Shown here: positions 1 to 7,435 of the stretch, piece after piece
Layout: each line of letters opens with the position of its first letter
Position numbering within the stretch: position 1 is the first letter of the stretch
Virus record (IMG/VR): IMGVR_UViG_3300049053_000020
Span: 1 to 59,071 of that record
Strand: one strand, 5' to 3'
DNA: 59,071 bases
DNA from: a virus
Program-made: the position numbers and the translations under genes
The notes under the pieces: model-generated
Seen by the model: the letters and a program-made list of their open reading frames with translations, nothing else
What the model was told of the DNA's origin: nothing
Database searches by the model: none

Positions 1-126
1 CAACCAACTCGTCATAAATATCTCCTGACTGGGATTCGCCTCACAAATACTTATATACCTCGCCCCCTGCAAAGTGTTCAATAACTTCAATACCTGCTCC
101 TGTCTCGGGTGATTATTCAGCGCATT
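1..126. repeat. Terminal direct repeat, left copy
   Basis: Bases 1-126 are identical to 58935-59060. A coding frame (the endolysin) runs cleanly through the joint, so this is best read as overlap of a circular or circularly permuted molecule. The length is close to common assembly k-mer sizes, so it need not be a physical terminal repeat of the virion DNA. Confidence 0.95.
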
Positions 127-543
127 GATTGTGACAGGCCCAATAGCGCCATCTAACTGCAGGTCAGGATAATCTTTCCCATTTCGGTTTGAGACGTTTA
201 ATGAGCGCTGTAAGAACAATGCGGCTATCCCCTGCCCCATGTTGACGGAAGTGTCGAACAGTTCATTGGCGATCTTCTGGTTGTTTACCTGATCGAGCTT
301 CAGGTAGTCCCAAAATTTCACCTTGTAAAACATTTCAACCAGGTTCTGCAGGTTGGGTACGCTGTTTAGATTCGCCGGAAAGTCGCCGTGTTTCGCCTTG
401 TCAACTAACGTCCACCCTGGCCAGTCAGGATGTTTATTACGTGCAATACCGCGCCATGTCTCCCCGCCAGTGTCAGCGGGAGTATTTGCATAACCACCTT
501 CGTGAGCCATGGTAATTTTATAGGCTGTCTTGAAGTCTGCCAT
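1..543 (-). CDS. Endolysin, GH108-type N-acetylmuramidase (cut by the window edge)
   Basis: Peptidoglycan hydrolase that should cleave the host wall at lysis. The protein begins MADFKTAYKITMAHEGGY; Glu15 in the EGGY motif is the expected catalytic acid of the GH108 lysozyme family, followed by the family-like PADTGGETWRGIA. A C-terminal part resembling the PG_binding_3 domain follows (VKFWDYLKLDQV... and DGAIGPVTINAL). 181 codons lie here. Across the circular joint the frame continues for four codons (SRVG) and stops at 58920-58922, giving 185 residues, a normal length. No signal peptide is visible, so it probably depends on a holin. It ends the late minus-strand block and faces the plus-strand cassette. 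Confidence 0.88.
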   Translation of the reverse strand, partial: MADFKTAYKITMAHEGGYANTPADTGGETWRGIARNKHPDWPGWTLVDKAKHGDFPANLNSVPNLQNLVEMFYKVKFWDYLKLDQVNNQKIANELFDTSVNMGQGIAALFLQRSLNVSNRNGKDYPDLQLDGAIGPVTINALNNHPRQEQVLKLLNTLQGARYISICEANPSQEIFMTSWL

Positions 544-551
544 AGTTTCTA

Positions 552-619
552 GGGGTAATTACCCCGTCGTTTTTAGATTAGTTAAACTTGGCCATTACCG
601 ATAAAAGGGTAATTACCCT
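552..619. promoter_or_regulatory. Two near-identical palindromes upstream of the endolysin
   Basis: GGGGTAATTACCCC at 552-565 and AGGGTAATTACCCT at 606-619 share the 12-bp palindrome GGGTAATTACCC, 54 bp apart. The second contains the stop codon of the upstream gene; the first lies 9 bp before the endolysin start. They could bind a dimeric regulator, or form short hairpins. On the minus strand the second is followed by TTTTA, as in a weak terminator. Confidence 0.5.
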
Positions 620-1011
620 AATATTTTAATCACTGTACATATCACCCACACAACCCCATACAGCAGGAACGGCGCTCGCCCATTGTAACCGAATAGCCAT
701 ATCTCAAACCGGTCAGTAATTGACTTTGGTGGGTTGGCTTTCGAAACATAATCCCACGGTAAACCCCTCCGCAGGTTAAGCGGAATGTCGAAACTAAATT
801 GCCGGTTAGTGTAAGCTGATATAGAGAACAGTAATATATCCCACACATCATACCTGCCCAGCCAACACAGCAAGCCAACGAATAACGCATATGCGCCGAA
901 GTTGAGGCCATGGGCAATCTTCTTATTGTGCAGAATGCGGTAGGCATCAATCCGGCTGTTAATGAAGTTAAAGCCGGCAAGGGCAAGCTGGTTGAGGAGG
1001 TAGGAGATCAT
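613..1011 (-). CDS. Predicted membrane protein in the lysis block
   Basis: 132 residues; family not recognised. There are two to three hydrophobic segments (around residues 36-52, 57-66 and 115-131) with a polar middle of about 45 residues. Its ATG at 1011 shares the base pair that ends the upstream gene, so the two are translationally coupled. Position between small membrane proteins and the endolysin suggests a part in lysis or its timing, but nothing in the sequence proves it. Confidence 0.6.
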   Translation of the reverse strand: MISYLLNQLALAGFNFINSRIDAYRILHNKKIAHGLNFGAYALFVGLLCWLGRYDVWDILLFSISAYTNRQFSFDIPLNLRRGLPWDYVSKANPPKSITDRFEIWLFGYNGRAPFLLYGVVWVICTVIKILG

Positions 1012-1226
1012 TAGTCCCGCTTTGTTTTACCGCCAATAAGTGCCATACCGATCAATCCGCCAACAATCAGTATTCCACCTGTCCACATCATTGCAACACC
1101 GCCTTTAGTTCGTTCGGGTATTGTTGATTCGTTCTTATCCCATCCCCAGCCGCCGATTATCATTCCAAGAAAGAAGGCGATAACACATGCGAGTAATACC
1201 GGGTTTGTCTTTTTTTCGTTTGCCAT
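1011..1226 (-). CDS. Small two-helix membrane protein, holin candidate
   Basis: 71 residues with two hydrophobic helices (about residues 9-27 and 43-64), a short polar loop between them and a basic tail (GGKTKRD). That is the layout of a class II holin, which would make holes in the inner membrane and release the endolysin. Small two-helix proteins are common, so the function rests mainly on the neighbourhood; 2758-3054 and 3059-3250 are rival holin candidates. Confidence 0.5.
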   Translation of the reverse strand: MANEKKTNPVLLACVIAFFLGMIIGGWGWDKNESTIPERTKGGVAMMWTGGILIVGGLIGMALIGGKTKRD

Positions 1227-1274
1227 AAAATATAATTTGGTTAAATTCGGTTTTACTATTCTTAATCTGCTCTT

Positions 1275-1303
1275 AGCCTGCCGCGCCTACGGTGGGCTTT
1301 TTT
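1275..1303 (+). terminator. Rho-independent terminator facing the plus direction
   Basis: A 9-bp stem (1275-1283 with 1290-1298, two G-T pairs) and a 6-base loop, followed on the plus strand by a run of six T. The minus strand has no T run after the hairpin. All nearby genes are on the minus strand, so it would stop opposing transcription, or simply form a hairpin in the late mRNA. Confidence 0.55.
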
Positions 1304-1327
1304 ATTTCAAAGAGTATCACTAGCCGG

Positions 1328-1735
1328 TTATTTATCATTAACAAGCCCTGACATCAATAACTTCAATGACGGCCTTTCCCCTGAGATACTTATTCGTGCT
1401 CCAGCTTGGCCTATATTATATTGCAATAATGGATCATGCCAATAGGTTCTATCATAATAGGACACAGGCTTCATAAGTATATTAGTTCCAATGAATATAA
1501 CAGTATCAAAATTCATTTCGTCCCTATACCATTGGTTGTTGTGAGAGCCGTCTTTATTAAGCTTTAAACTCGAATTGTAGCAACCCCCGGAAGACGTTAT
1601 GATATATGCGGGTTTAAAATAATCCAATGCGGGATTTCTTGCGGAGGGCTTATCACCTTCAATTTTTTTTGTACAAGATGAAAGGAATATTATTAATAAG
1701 TATAGATACTTTAACATAGACGTTGTTTTATTCAT
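1328..1735 (-). CDS. Small lipoprotein, outer-membrane spanin candidate
   Basis: The ATG at 1735 lies directly after the upstream stop codon and gives 135 residues starting MNKTTSMLKYLYLLIIFLSS then Cys. This is a type II signal with lipobox LSSC, so the mature protein should be lipid-anchored. The rest is polar with no clear domain. Next to a membrane-anchored coiled-coil protein (1737-2405) it may be the outer half of a two-part spanin, which would bridge both membranes at lysis. It is longer than typical o-spanins and not proline-rich, so an ordinary moron lipoprotein is possible. Confidence 0.55.
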   Translation of the reverse strand: MNKTTSMLKYLYLLIIFLSSCTKKIEGDKPSARNPALDYFKPAYIITSSGGCYNSSLKLNKDGSHNNQWYRDEMNFDTVIFIGTNILMKPVSYYDRTYWHDPLLQYNIGQAGARISISGERPSLKLLMSGLVNDK

Positions 1736-1736
1736 A

Positions 1737-2405
1737 TTATTTAATGATGGCCGCCCCGCCAGCAACCAACGCCAGCAGTGCAGCGATCTTTGTTTTTAAT
1801 CGTTCTCGCCTCACCGACTTCTTCACGCTGCTATAATCTTTAAACAACTGTTCATATAACTTGTACAGTTGTTCGTATTTACTATACAGTTCGTCATATA
1901 GTCTTTTCTGCTCGGTGAGTGCTGCCTTATAGTCAACCTCGTTCTTCGACACAATAACTGTAAGGCTGTCGCTAAAGTCTTTGTATTGCTGGTAGAGATA
2001 GGCCATGTTACCAACTTCGTTAGTCAGGCTATCGAGTGTTGGCCTGCGAACGATCGCCCATTCATCGTCACCCCAACCAGCCATACGGGCAGTATCTTTC
2101 ATAGCCTTAATCTCTTTACTGAGACGCAGGGCGGTGTTGACGCTTTTGTCGAGGTCGTGGCGGGTTATGGACAACTTGTTGTTAAGCTCTGCTTTCTCTA
2201 TGTCACGCTTTTCAATGACACCCTTAAGGCTATCAATCACCCTCAATCCTGAATCACGTTGTTGTCTGACAATCTTTAAATCAGTTTGCGCCTGGTCGTG
2301 CTGGTAGTTGTGATTATCCGGCTGTTTTGGATCTCTAAGTAAAAGCCACAGCAAGAAACCTGCAGCGACTACGAGCATTCCGATTATCAAATATTTTTTG
2401 TTCAT
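1737..2405 (-). CDS. Membrane-anchored coiled-coil protein, inner spanin (Rz-like) candidate
   Basis: 222 residues. An N-terminal membrane anchor (about residues 4-23, MNKKYLIIGMLVVAAGFLLW) is followed by a long, highly charged coiled coil (about 35-195), then a second hydrophobic stretch at the very C-terminus (KIAALLALVAGGAAIIK). The first part matches the shape of i-spanins, which sit in the inner membrane with a periplasmic coiled coil. The C-terminal hydrophobic end is odd for an Rz protein. The next gene is a lipoprotein, as in i-spanin/o-spanin pairs. Assigned from architecture and place only. Confidence 0.5.
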   Translation of the reverse strand: MNKKYLIIGMLVVAAGFLLWLLLRDPKQPDNHNYQHDQAQTDLKIVRQQRDSGLRVIDSLKGVIEKRDIEKAELNNKLSITRHDLDKSVNTALRLSKEIKAMKDTARMAGWGDDEWAIVRRPTLDSLTNEVGNMAYLYQQYKDFSDSLTVIVSKNEVDYKAALTEQKRLYDELYSKYEQLYKLYEQLFKDYSSVKKSVRRERLKTKIAALLALVAGGAAIIK

Positions 2406-2449
2406 GATATAGGGGGAATCCCTGACTTACGGGTCAGGGATGTTTAAGT

Positions 2450-2755
2450 TTACACTTCAGTCGTTGGCTCTGTAGTCTCAGGATTGATAGCTGCAATAGC
2501 TTTCAATTTGTCAGAGGTCGCTTTCAGATCAGCAACAACTGAATCAGCTTCTTCAGCTGTTAACCCGCCTGCGATTTGGCCAGCCAGCCTGTCGAGGTCT
2601 GCAGCAATGTTGTTAGTTGATTCATTGATTGCTGACAGTTCCGCCTTGATGGCGTCTAATTTCTCTCCCATGATTTCAATTTTTGAATTAATAGATTTGA
2701 TTTCGGTAAACAGTTTATCATCACCGTGATGATGGATATGTATATGCAATTCCAT
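2450..2755 (-). CDS. Small coiled-coil protein with His-rich N-terminus
   Basis: 101 residues; function unknown. The protein starts MELHIHIHHHGDDK, a natural cluster of five histidines that could bind metal, then forms a predicted coiled coil (about residues 15-80) and ends in a Thr/Glu/Pro tail. Short coiled-coil proteins of this kind are frequent near the tail-fibre and lysis genes of Bacteroidota phages. No enzyme motif and no membrane segment. Confidence 0.55.
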   Translation of the reverse strand: MELHIHIHHHGDDKLFTEIKSINSKIEIMGEKLDAIKAELSAINESTNNIAADLDRLAGQIAGGLTAEEADSVVADLKATSDKLKAIAAINPETTEPTTEV

Positions 2756-2757
2756 AC

Positions 2758-3054
2758 CTATTGATTTACAGGTGGATTATTTACCTCTACTTTGTTTTGA
2801 TCGCTTTGCGAAAGGTTTGATACGTAATTATCCTCTGTATCAACGAGCATCATGCCAATAAACTTAATAACAGCGGTCAGACCAGTATTAACAATCAGGT
2901 TGATCTTTAATGCTAACGCCTCATCGGCAAACCCCCAACTTTGGATGATCACAGTTGCGGCCGGTATCAGCATTAGCAACATACCGCGTTCCAGGTTACG
3001 CCACCACTTTGGGCTAGGGCGTGTTGCTCCTTGTGCGCTTATTTTTGTAGGCAT
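2758..3054 (-). CDS. Small membrane protein, holin-like
   Basis: 98 residues: basic N-terminus (KWWRNLERG), a hydrophobic helix at about 25-42 and a second at about 51-70 with a polar link, and a long acidic/polar tail. The plan fits a class II holin or phage-holin-family protein. One of three small membrane proteins in this block; which one makes the lethal hole cannot be told from sequence. Confidence 0.55.
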   Translation of the reverse strand: MPTKISAQGATRPSPKWWRNLERGMLLMLIPAATVIIQSWGFADEALALKINLIVNTGLTAVIKFIGMMLVDTEDNYVSNLSQSDQNKVEVNNPPVNQ

Positions 3055-3058
3055 AGTT

Positions 3059-3250
3059 TTACGGGGTTTTAGTTTTACGGTCTTTTATAAATCGATAAAT
3101 ATTATAGCCTCCTGTTGTAACCCCAGCGAATATTGCAGCGATGGCCGCAAGATCACTCAGCGCAAACCGGGCTATAAAGAATAAGACTGTTGTAACAATT
3201 GTCATGTAGACATTGCCGATGCCAGTATCGTGCATATCTGCGTGTTTCAT
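3059..3250 (-). CDS. Small membrane protein, holin-like
   Basis: 63 residues from the ATG at 3250, chosen over one five codons upstream because GAGGG lies eight bases ahead of it. Two hydrophobic segments (about residues 11-28 and 32-50) and a basic C-terminus (RFIKDRKTKTP). It sits 5 bp upstream of another holin-like gene, so the two may act as a pair (holin with antiholin or pinholin partner); that is inference. Confidence 0.55.
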   Translation of the reverse strand: MKHADMHDTGIGNVYMTIVTTVLFFIARFALSDLAAIAAIFAGVTTGGYNIYRFIKDRKTKTP

Positions 3251-3334
3251 AATAATTGCCCTCACTATGATTAGCTACGAATCGGGCAGGGTTAACATTC
3301 AATTAGTACAGGATTGAGGTTTCGGTATAAATAA

Positions 3335-4066
3335 TCAAAGCTTCATTTCCGTTAGGGTCGCTTTCTCGTTACCTATCTTTATCTCATCAAAATATAATAC
3401 CCGTTTATTAGTCGCTGTGGTCTCGCTATAATTCCATGCTGACTTATAAATGCCGAGTTTTAGATTAGGGTTTTTAATGTCCCCCGTTACCCTATACATA
3501 TTCTGGCCGGTACGGCTAAGTATCTTAATCCCGTCCCTCCATATCTCAACTAACCCGTCACTACCCGATGAATGCTTAACATGCATTATGTAGCTATGCC
3601 ATTTCCCCTTATCCAACAGCCCAAGATCAACCCATATGCTACCCATTATCCGCAAATACAACCGGTCATTCTTTGTCCTAAAACACAGTGCCGGCGTTTT
3701 GCCGCCGCCCTGGTGCCATTGCGTAATTACTTCATCACTCCAATCTTTCTTATAATTAGCACTATCAAACAACAGCGCATATGAATACCACCGGTTGAGG
3801 TTGGTTGTTGTTGGGAATGTTATCTCTGCGCGGGTGCCGGAATTATTCATAGGGTCAGTGTCTCTCAATTCAAACCTCGCGGACTGATAGCCGCCGTAAT
3901 GCTTATCCTTTGAGATCGTTATGCCGTATACGGTGGTCGTTTGTTTGGATGCTGTTATGCCTGAGAACTTTGAGGCGAAGAGCGTGGTGCCTTCAGCCGA
4001 TTCGTAATACAGAATGTTCTGACTAATTGCCGAGAACGGGAGTAGTAATAATATTAAAACTCGCAT
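3335..4066 (-). CDS. Exported polysaccharide lyase-like protein
   Basis: 243 residues. The N-terminus MRVLILLLLPFSAISQ is a Sec signal peptide. The rest resembles the heparin-lyase/Polysacc_lyase jelly-roll family: RFELRD and SGTRAEI, then ITQWHQGGGKTPAL, GKWHSYIMHVKHSS, DGLVEIWRDG and LKLGIYKSAW. It would cut acidic polysaccharide by beta-elimination, for example host capsule. It lies between the long fibre gene and the lysis genes, a normal site for depolymerases, but a cleavable signal peptide is unusual for a virion part: it may be released at lysis or exported by the lysogen. Confidence 0.68.
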   Translation of the reverse strand: MRVLILLLLPFSAISQNILYYESAEGTTLFASKFSGITASKQTTTVYGITISKDKHYGGYQSARFELRDTDPMNNSGTRAEITFPTTTNLNRWYSYALLFDSANYKKDWSDEVITQWHQGGGKTPALCFRTKNDRLYLRIMGSIWVDLGLLDKGKWHSYIMHVKHSSGSDGLVEIWRDGIKILSRTGQNMYRVTGDIKNPNLKLGIYKSAWNYSETTATNKRVLYFDEIKIGNEKATLTEMKL

Positions 4067-4110
4067 AGTAATTTGTTTGTGAGTTAGTAATGCATAGGAT
4101 AGGATAATGG

Positions 4111-7100
4111 TTACGGATAAACTCGTATCTCAATTGACAGATTCGTGAAACTATCAGTCACGGAATTGGCATTATCCCTAACGTCTAATGTTAATGCGTT
4201 GTCACTATTCCTGGATAATAAAGCATTAACGAAACTGCCGGTGCCGTCACCCTTCTGACATATGAGCCATGTTTTATTATTCGTAAATGCGCCTGTTAGC
4301 GTACCAGTATAATTCCCTGTGCTATTCCTTGTCCATATAATAGCGCCAATTTCGTTTGTGCCTAATATCGTTGCAGTTGGATCGCTTGTTCCTGACTGAC
4401 TGAGTAAGGCTGTGTATATTTTTGGTGCTATGCGTTCGCCAATTACACCAGATGAACTATATACAGGCGTTGTTGCTGGGGTTACAGTATGAGTGCCGCT
4501 GCCATAACCATCAGCCGTAATCTGACCATTCCCGGCTATGGAGAATTTCTTTGCCGAACTTCCGCTATTAACGCCCCAAATTTCGAATTGTGATACCTCT
4601 GACCCTGATGTTGCAGTTGTTAGCTTACTGATAAGCCTATTCGCAGTGGTTACACTTCCGGCGGCTGTTGTATTATTAATATTGAAATCTAAAGCACCGG
4701 CAATATTATTTGCGCCCGCGCTTGTTGATATCCTTGTTAAATTCAATACTGTGTGTGTTGTATTTGTGCTTGACGGATTGGATATGAATACTCCTGCGCC
4801 ATCAGTGTAAGGGGAAAGGGCATAAAATGCTTGCCCTGTAGTCGATTCGGCCCAAACGCCTGTACCGCTGGATGATATACCTAATACACCAACGCCACTG
4901 CCTCCGCTTGACCCATGCACTCCAGTGCCGGTAGATGTAATTCCGCTTATACCTCTACCGCTGGATGTATTTTCAGCTATTAATGAACTATTTGTAAATG
5001 TTCTGCTACCGGTAAATGTTGTTGTATAACTCGAACTACCGTCTATTGTGGTATTCTGTGTTAACGTACCGCCCAACTTTACTGTGCCACCAGATTCCGT
5101 AACGCCGTTGCTAAATGTATAAGTACTACCACCTGCTGACGCTGAATCAGCAGGGACCTGCCAGCCAGTTACACCATTATACCAGTTAGGCTTGTGGGTT
5201 TCGTTATTAAAGATTAACAACCCATCTTCCTGTACAGCCGTAACCGTAAGTTGACCGCCGCTTCCTGTTCCTCCAACATCAGCCGTAGTAATTGACAATA
5301 CATCGCCTACCAGGTAACCGGTACCGGTATTCATTAGTGTTACGGCCGTGATTACACCGCCCGATATATTTACCCCGAACGTAGCGCCGGTGCCAGAGCC
5401 ACCACTAACAGTTACGTTCGTATATCCGCCATCAGTATATCCAGATCCTGCATTTGATATACTTACGCCTCCTGTGGTTATCTTACCCACGACAATCGCG
5501 TTACGTTGCGCACCTGACATCCGGGGGATGAGTATACCTTTCGTTGTTGAGTTAACGGTGAATTCGGAAACCACTACCTCGTTGAGTGTGCCGGTACTTT
5601 GCTTAACCAGGGACCCTGAAGGGAATAACTTCATTACCATATCCTCAGTACCGTTTACTCCTTTGCTCATTGTCCAATAGGTACTGCCTACGCTTATTCT
5701 ATTCTTAAATATCATATCACCAGTTCCGCCCTCGCTGGTGAATATTCGGTTACCGGACACATCGCCTCCCTGAGCACTCTGTATGTAACTGTTAGTGCCT
5801 ACTTCGATTCTTCCTGTAATTAAAGCAGGCCCGTTTATGTTTGTCTGCTGAAAATCTAAATTCAAACCCAGTGCATAGTTGCTACCCCATGATGCTTGCC
5901 CATTTGGCGCCATTGGTATTAAAGTACTTTGAAACCCACCAACATTCTGGATTATACGCGACCCTTTTCCCAGGTATAAATCTAAGGCACTGTTATAATC
6001 AGTTAAGTTTCGTTGCGTAGCTTCAGCTCGCTGCCCATACCCTTGCAGAACCAAACCGCCACGCATAATCATTTCCCCCTGTGTACTTATATTAGCCGGC
6101 AGTGTTGTAGTTACTCCCACGTTGCCTACGCTATCAATTCCTAGCAGTTGAGGCGCTGCGATAAACTTTCGATTCTTTATAACCGCATTACTGAATTGGG
6201 CACGGCCATCTAATACCAACTCGTTACCTTCGTTATTATACTGAATCATCTTACTTATTGAACCGGCTACGATCTCGCCTAATACCATTGCTTGCTCATC
6301 ACTTGGGTGAATGTCAGGGTTCTGAATGATGTATGTATAGCCCGGCGTTAATTCAGGATTCCAGGCGTCGATGTAATTGATACCGTAGCTCAGGCAGTTA
6401 GTACTATCAACGAAGTTCATGCCCCGCTGTTGAGCAACAGTTCCAACGGCGCCGTATTGTGAACCCATTTGAGAAATGATTGCCAATTCTGACACGGACC
6501 AGCCTCGAGCAATGCAGGTATCAATGAATGTTATTTGATTAGTTCGGTATGTCGCACTGTCAACTGATGTGTTCAATTCATTCGTGCCGAACTCAATAAC
6601 CAATACCCTTAATCCCGGGCGTTTCAGTGGAATATTACCGATCTGGTGAGTGAGCTGAGAACCAGACGCTCCCAAGTTCCATTCTTTGAAACCATAGCCA
6701 TACCGCTTCAGAAATCTTGTTGCCCATGTTGAGTATCGAAACTGCGTAGATGTTGTTCCGGTACCCACAGTTATGGATGTTCCAATATAAACTAAGGTAT
6801 CAGACCCTACCGTCTCGTATGTTACAGTGTCGAGCTTATTAAGCTTTAGATTAATATTCTGATAAATAGTTGTGGTGTCTAATGTACCGCCACCGCCGCC
6901 TGCGCTATCTTTTAAGGCATATTCTACACCATTCTTTGAATAATAAATAGAATCTTGCCCAGCCTTTCTATAAATAGAATCGACACGCGGGCGCCCTGGT
7001 ATAGCAAGCATAAAGTTTTGATCTGGCGTTTCAATAAGTAGTAGCGTGTCATTAATCATGTACGCTGTATCAATGCCATTCCCAATCCCTGTAAGTATTG

Positions 7101-7395
7101 AGTTCCATTGAGTGCCTGTCCATAATTGAAGCGTTGAGTCAGGTACATTGTATCTTATAGCGCCCGCCCGCCACGGCACATGCGGGGATGTAGAACGAGG
7201 GATCATTAACACGCTATCAAATACCATGCGCTTATATTTAAACCCATATCCGTTGATAGGTGAGTACTTCGCGCTGTCTAATTGCGCTGTCGCAATTGAG
7301 CTAATAAGAAGAGCCGCCACCGCAAATAGCACTGCCAGGTATTTATCCCGGAAAGTTTTTTGCTGTTTTGGCTCTAATGATTTTATAGCCTTCAT
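4111..7395 (-). CDS. Long tail fibre with SGNH/GDSL hydrolase domain
   Basis: 1094 residues. A hydrophobic stretch at 20-38 ending ATAQ looks like a signal peptide or anchor. An SGNH hydrolase domain spans about 198-385: GTSIT (Ser207), LGASG (241-245), FGTNE (269-273) and DIHP (Asp361, His363), so the catalytic triad appears complete; such domains deacetylate or de-esterify sugars. Then a beta-rich fibre follows, with two GSGY/GTGY repeats near 655-710, Gly-rich pseudo-repeats (GTGVHGSSG, GVGVLGISS) near 815-850 and a C-terminal tip. It should bind and trim the host surface glycan. The export-type leader is unexpected for a tail fibre. Confidence 0.75.
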   Translation of the reverse strand: MKAIKSLEPKQQKTFRDKYLAVLFAVAALLISSIATAQLDSAKYSPINGYGFKYKRMVFDSVLMIPRSTSPHVPWRAGAIRYNVPDSTLQLWTGTQWNSILTGIGNGIDTAYMINDTLLLIETPDQNFMLAIPGRPRVDSIYRKAGQDSIYYSKNGVEYALKDSAGGGGGTLDTTTIYQNINLKLNKLDTVTYETVGSDTLVYIGTSITVGTGTTSTQFRYSTWATRFLKRYGYGFKEWNLGASGSQLTHQIGNIPLKRPGLRVLVIEFGTNELNTSVDSATYRTNQITFIDTCIARGWSVSELAIISQMGSQYGAVGTVAQQRGMNFVDSTNCLSYGINYIDAWNPELTPGYTYIIQNPDIHPSDEQAMVLGEIVAGSISKMIQYNNEGNELVLDGRAQFSNAVIKNRKFIAAPQLLGIDSVGNVGVTTTLPANISTQGEMIMRGGLVLQGYGQRAEATQRNLTDYNSALDLYLGKGSRIIQNVGGFQSTLIPMAPNGQASWGSNYALGLNLDFQQTNINGPALITGRIEVGTNSYIQSAQGGDVSGNRIFTSEGGTGDMIFKNRISVGSTYWTMSKGVNGTEDMVMKLFPSGSLVKQSTGTLNEVVVSEFTVNSTTKGILIPRMSGAQRNAIVVGKITTGGVSISNAGSGYTDGGYTNVTVSGGSGTGATFGVNISGGVITAVTLMNTGTGYLVGDVLSITTADVGGTGSGGQLTVTAVQEDGLLIFNNETHKPNWYNGVTGWQVPADSASAGGSTYTFSNGVTESGGTVKLGGTLTQNTTIDGSSSYTTTFTGSRTFTNSSLIAENTSSGRGISGITSTGTGVHGSSGGSGVGVLGISSSGTGVWAESTTGQAFYALSPYTDGAGVFISNPSSTNTTHTVLNLTRISTSAGANNIAGALDFNINNTTAAGSVTTANRLISKLTTATSGSEVSQFEIWGVNSGSSAKKFSIAGNGQITADGYGSGTHTVTPATTPVYSSSGVIGERIAPKIYTALLSQSGTSDPTATILGTNEIGAIIWTRNSTGNYTGTLTGAFTNNKTWLICQKGDGTGSFVNALLSRNSDNALTLDVRDNANSVTDSFTNLSIEIRVYP

Positions 7396-7414
7396 GATAT
7401 AAAATTATACTATT

Positions 7415-7432
7415 TTTCAAATGTTTCTGAAA
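7415..7432 (-). promoter_or_regulatory. Late-gene motif, copy 1 (before the fibre gene)
   Basis: TTTCAAATGTTTCTGAAA (plus-strand reading) is an imperfect palindrome 20 bp before the fibre start. It is closely related to copies at 23349, 31211 and 32774. An A/T-rich -7-like stretch lies between motif and start codon. Confidence 0.45.
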
Positions 7433-7435
7433 GTA

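Noticed and set aside
4900-5500. Gly-rich repeats in the fibre as a possible CRISPR or DGR variable region
   Set aside because: They are protein-level repeats. No regular spacers and no reverse transcriptase gene anywhere in the window, so neither CRISPR array nor DGR.
5348-5680. Pro-rich plus-strand frame in the fibre gene
   Set aside because: Pro/Val/Thr-rich shadow of the Gly-rich fibre repeats.
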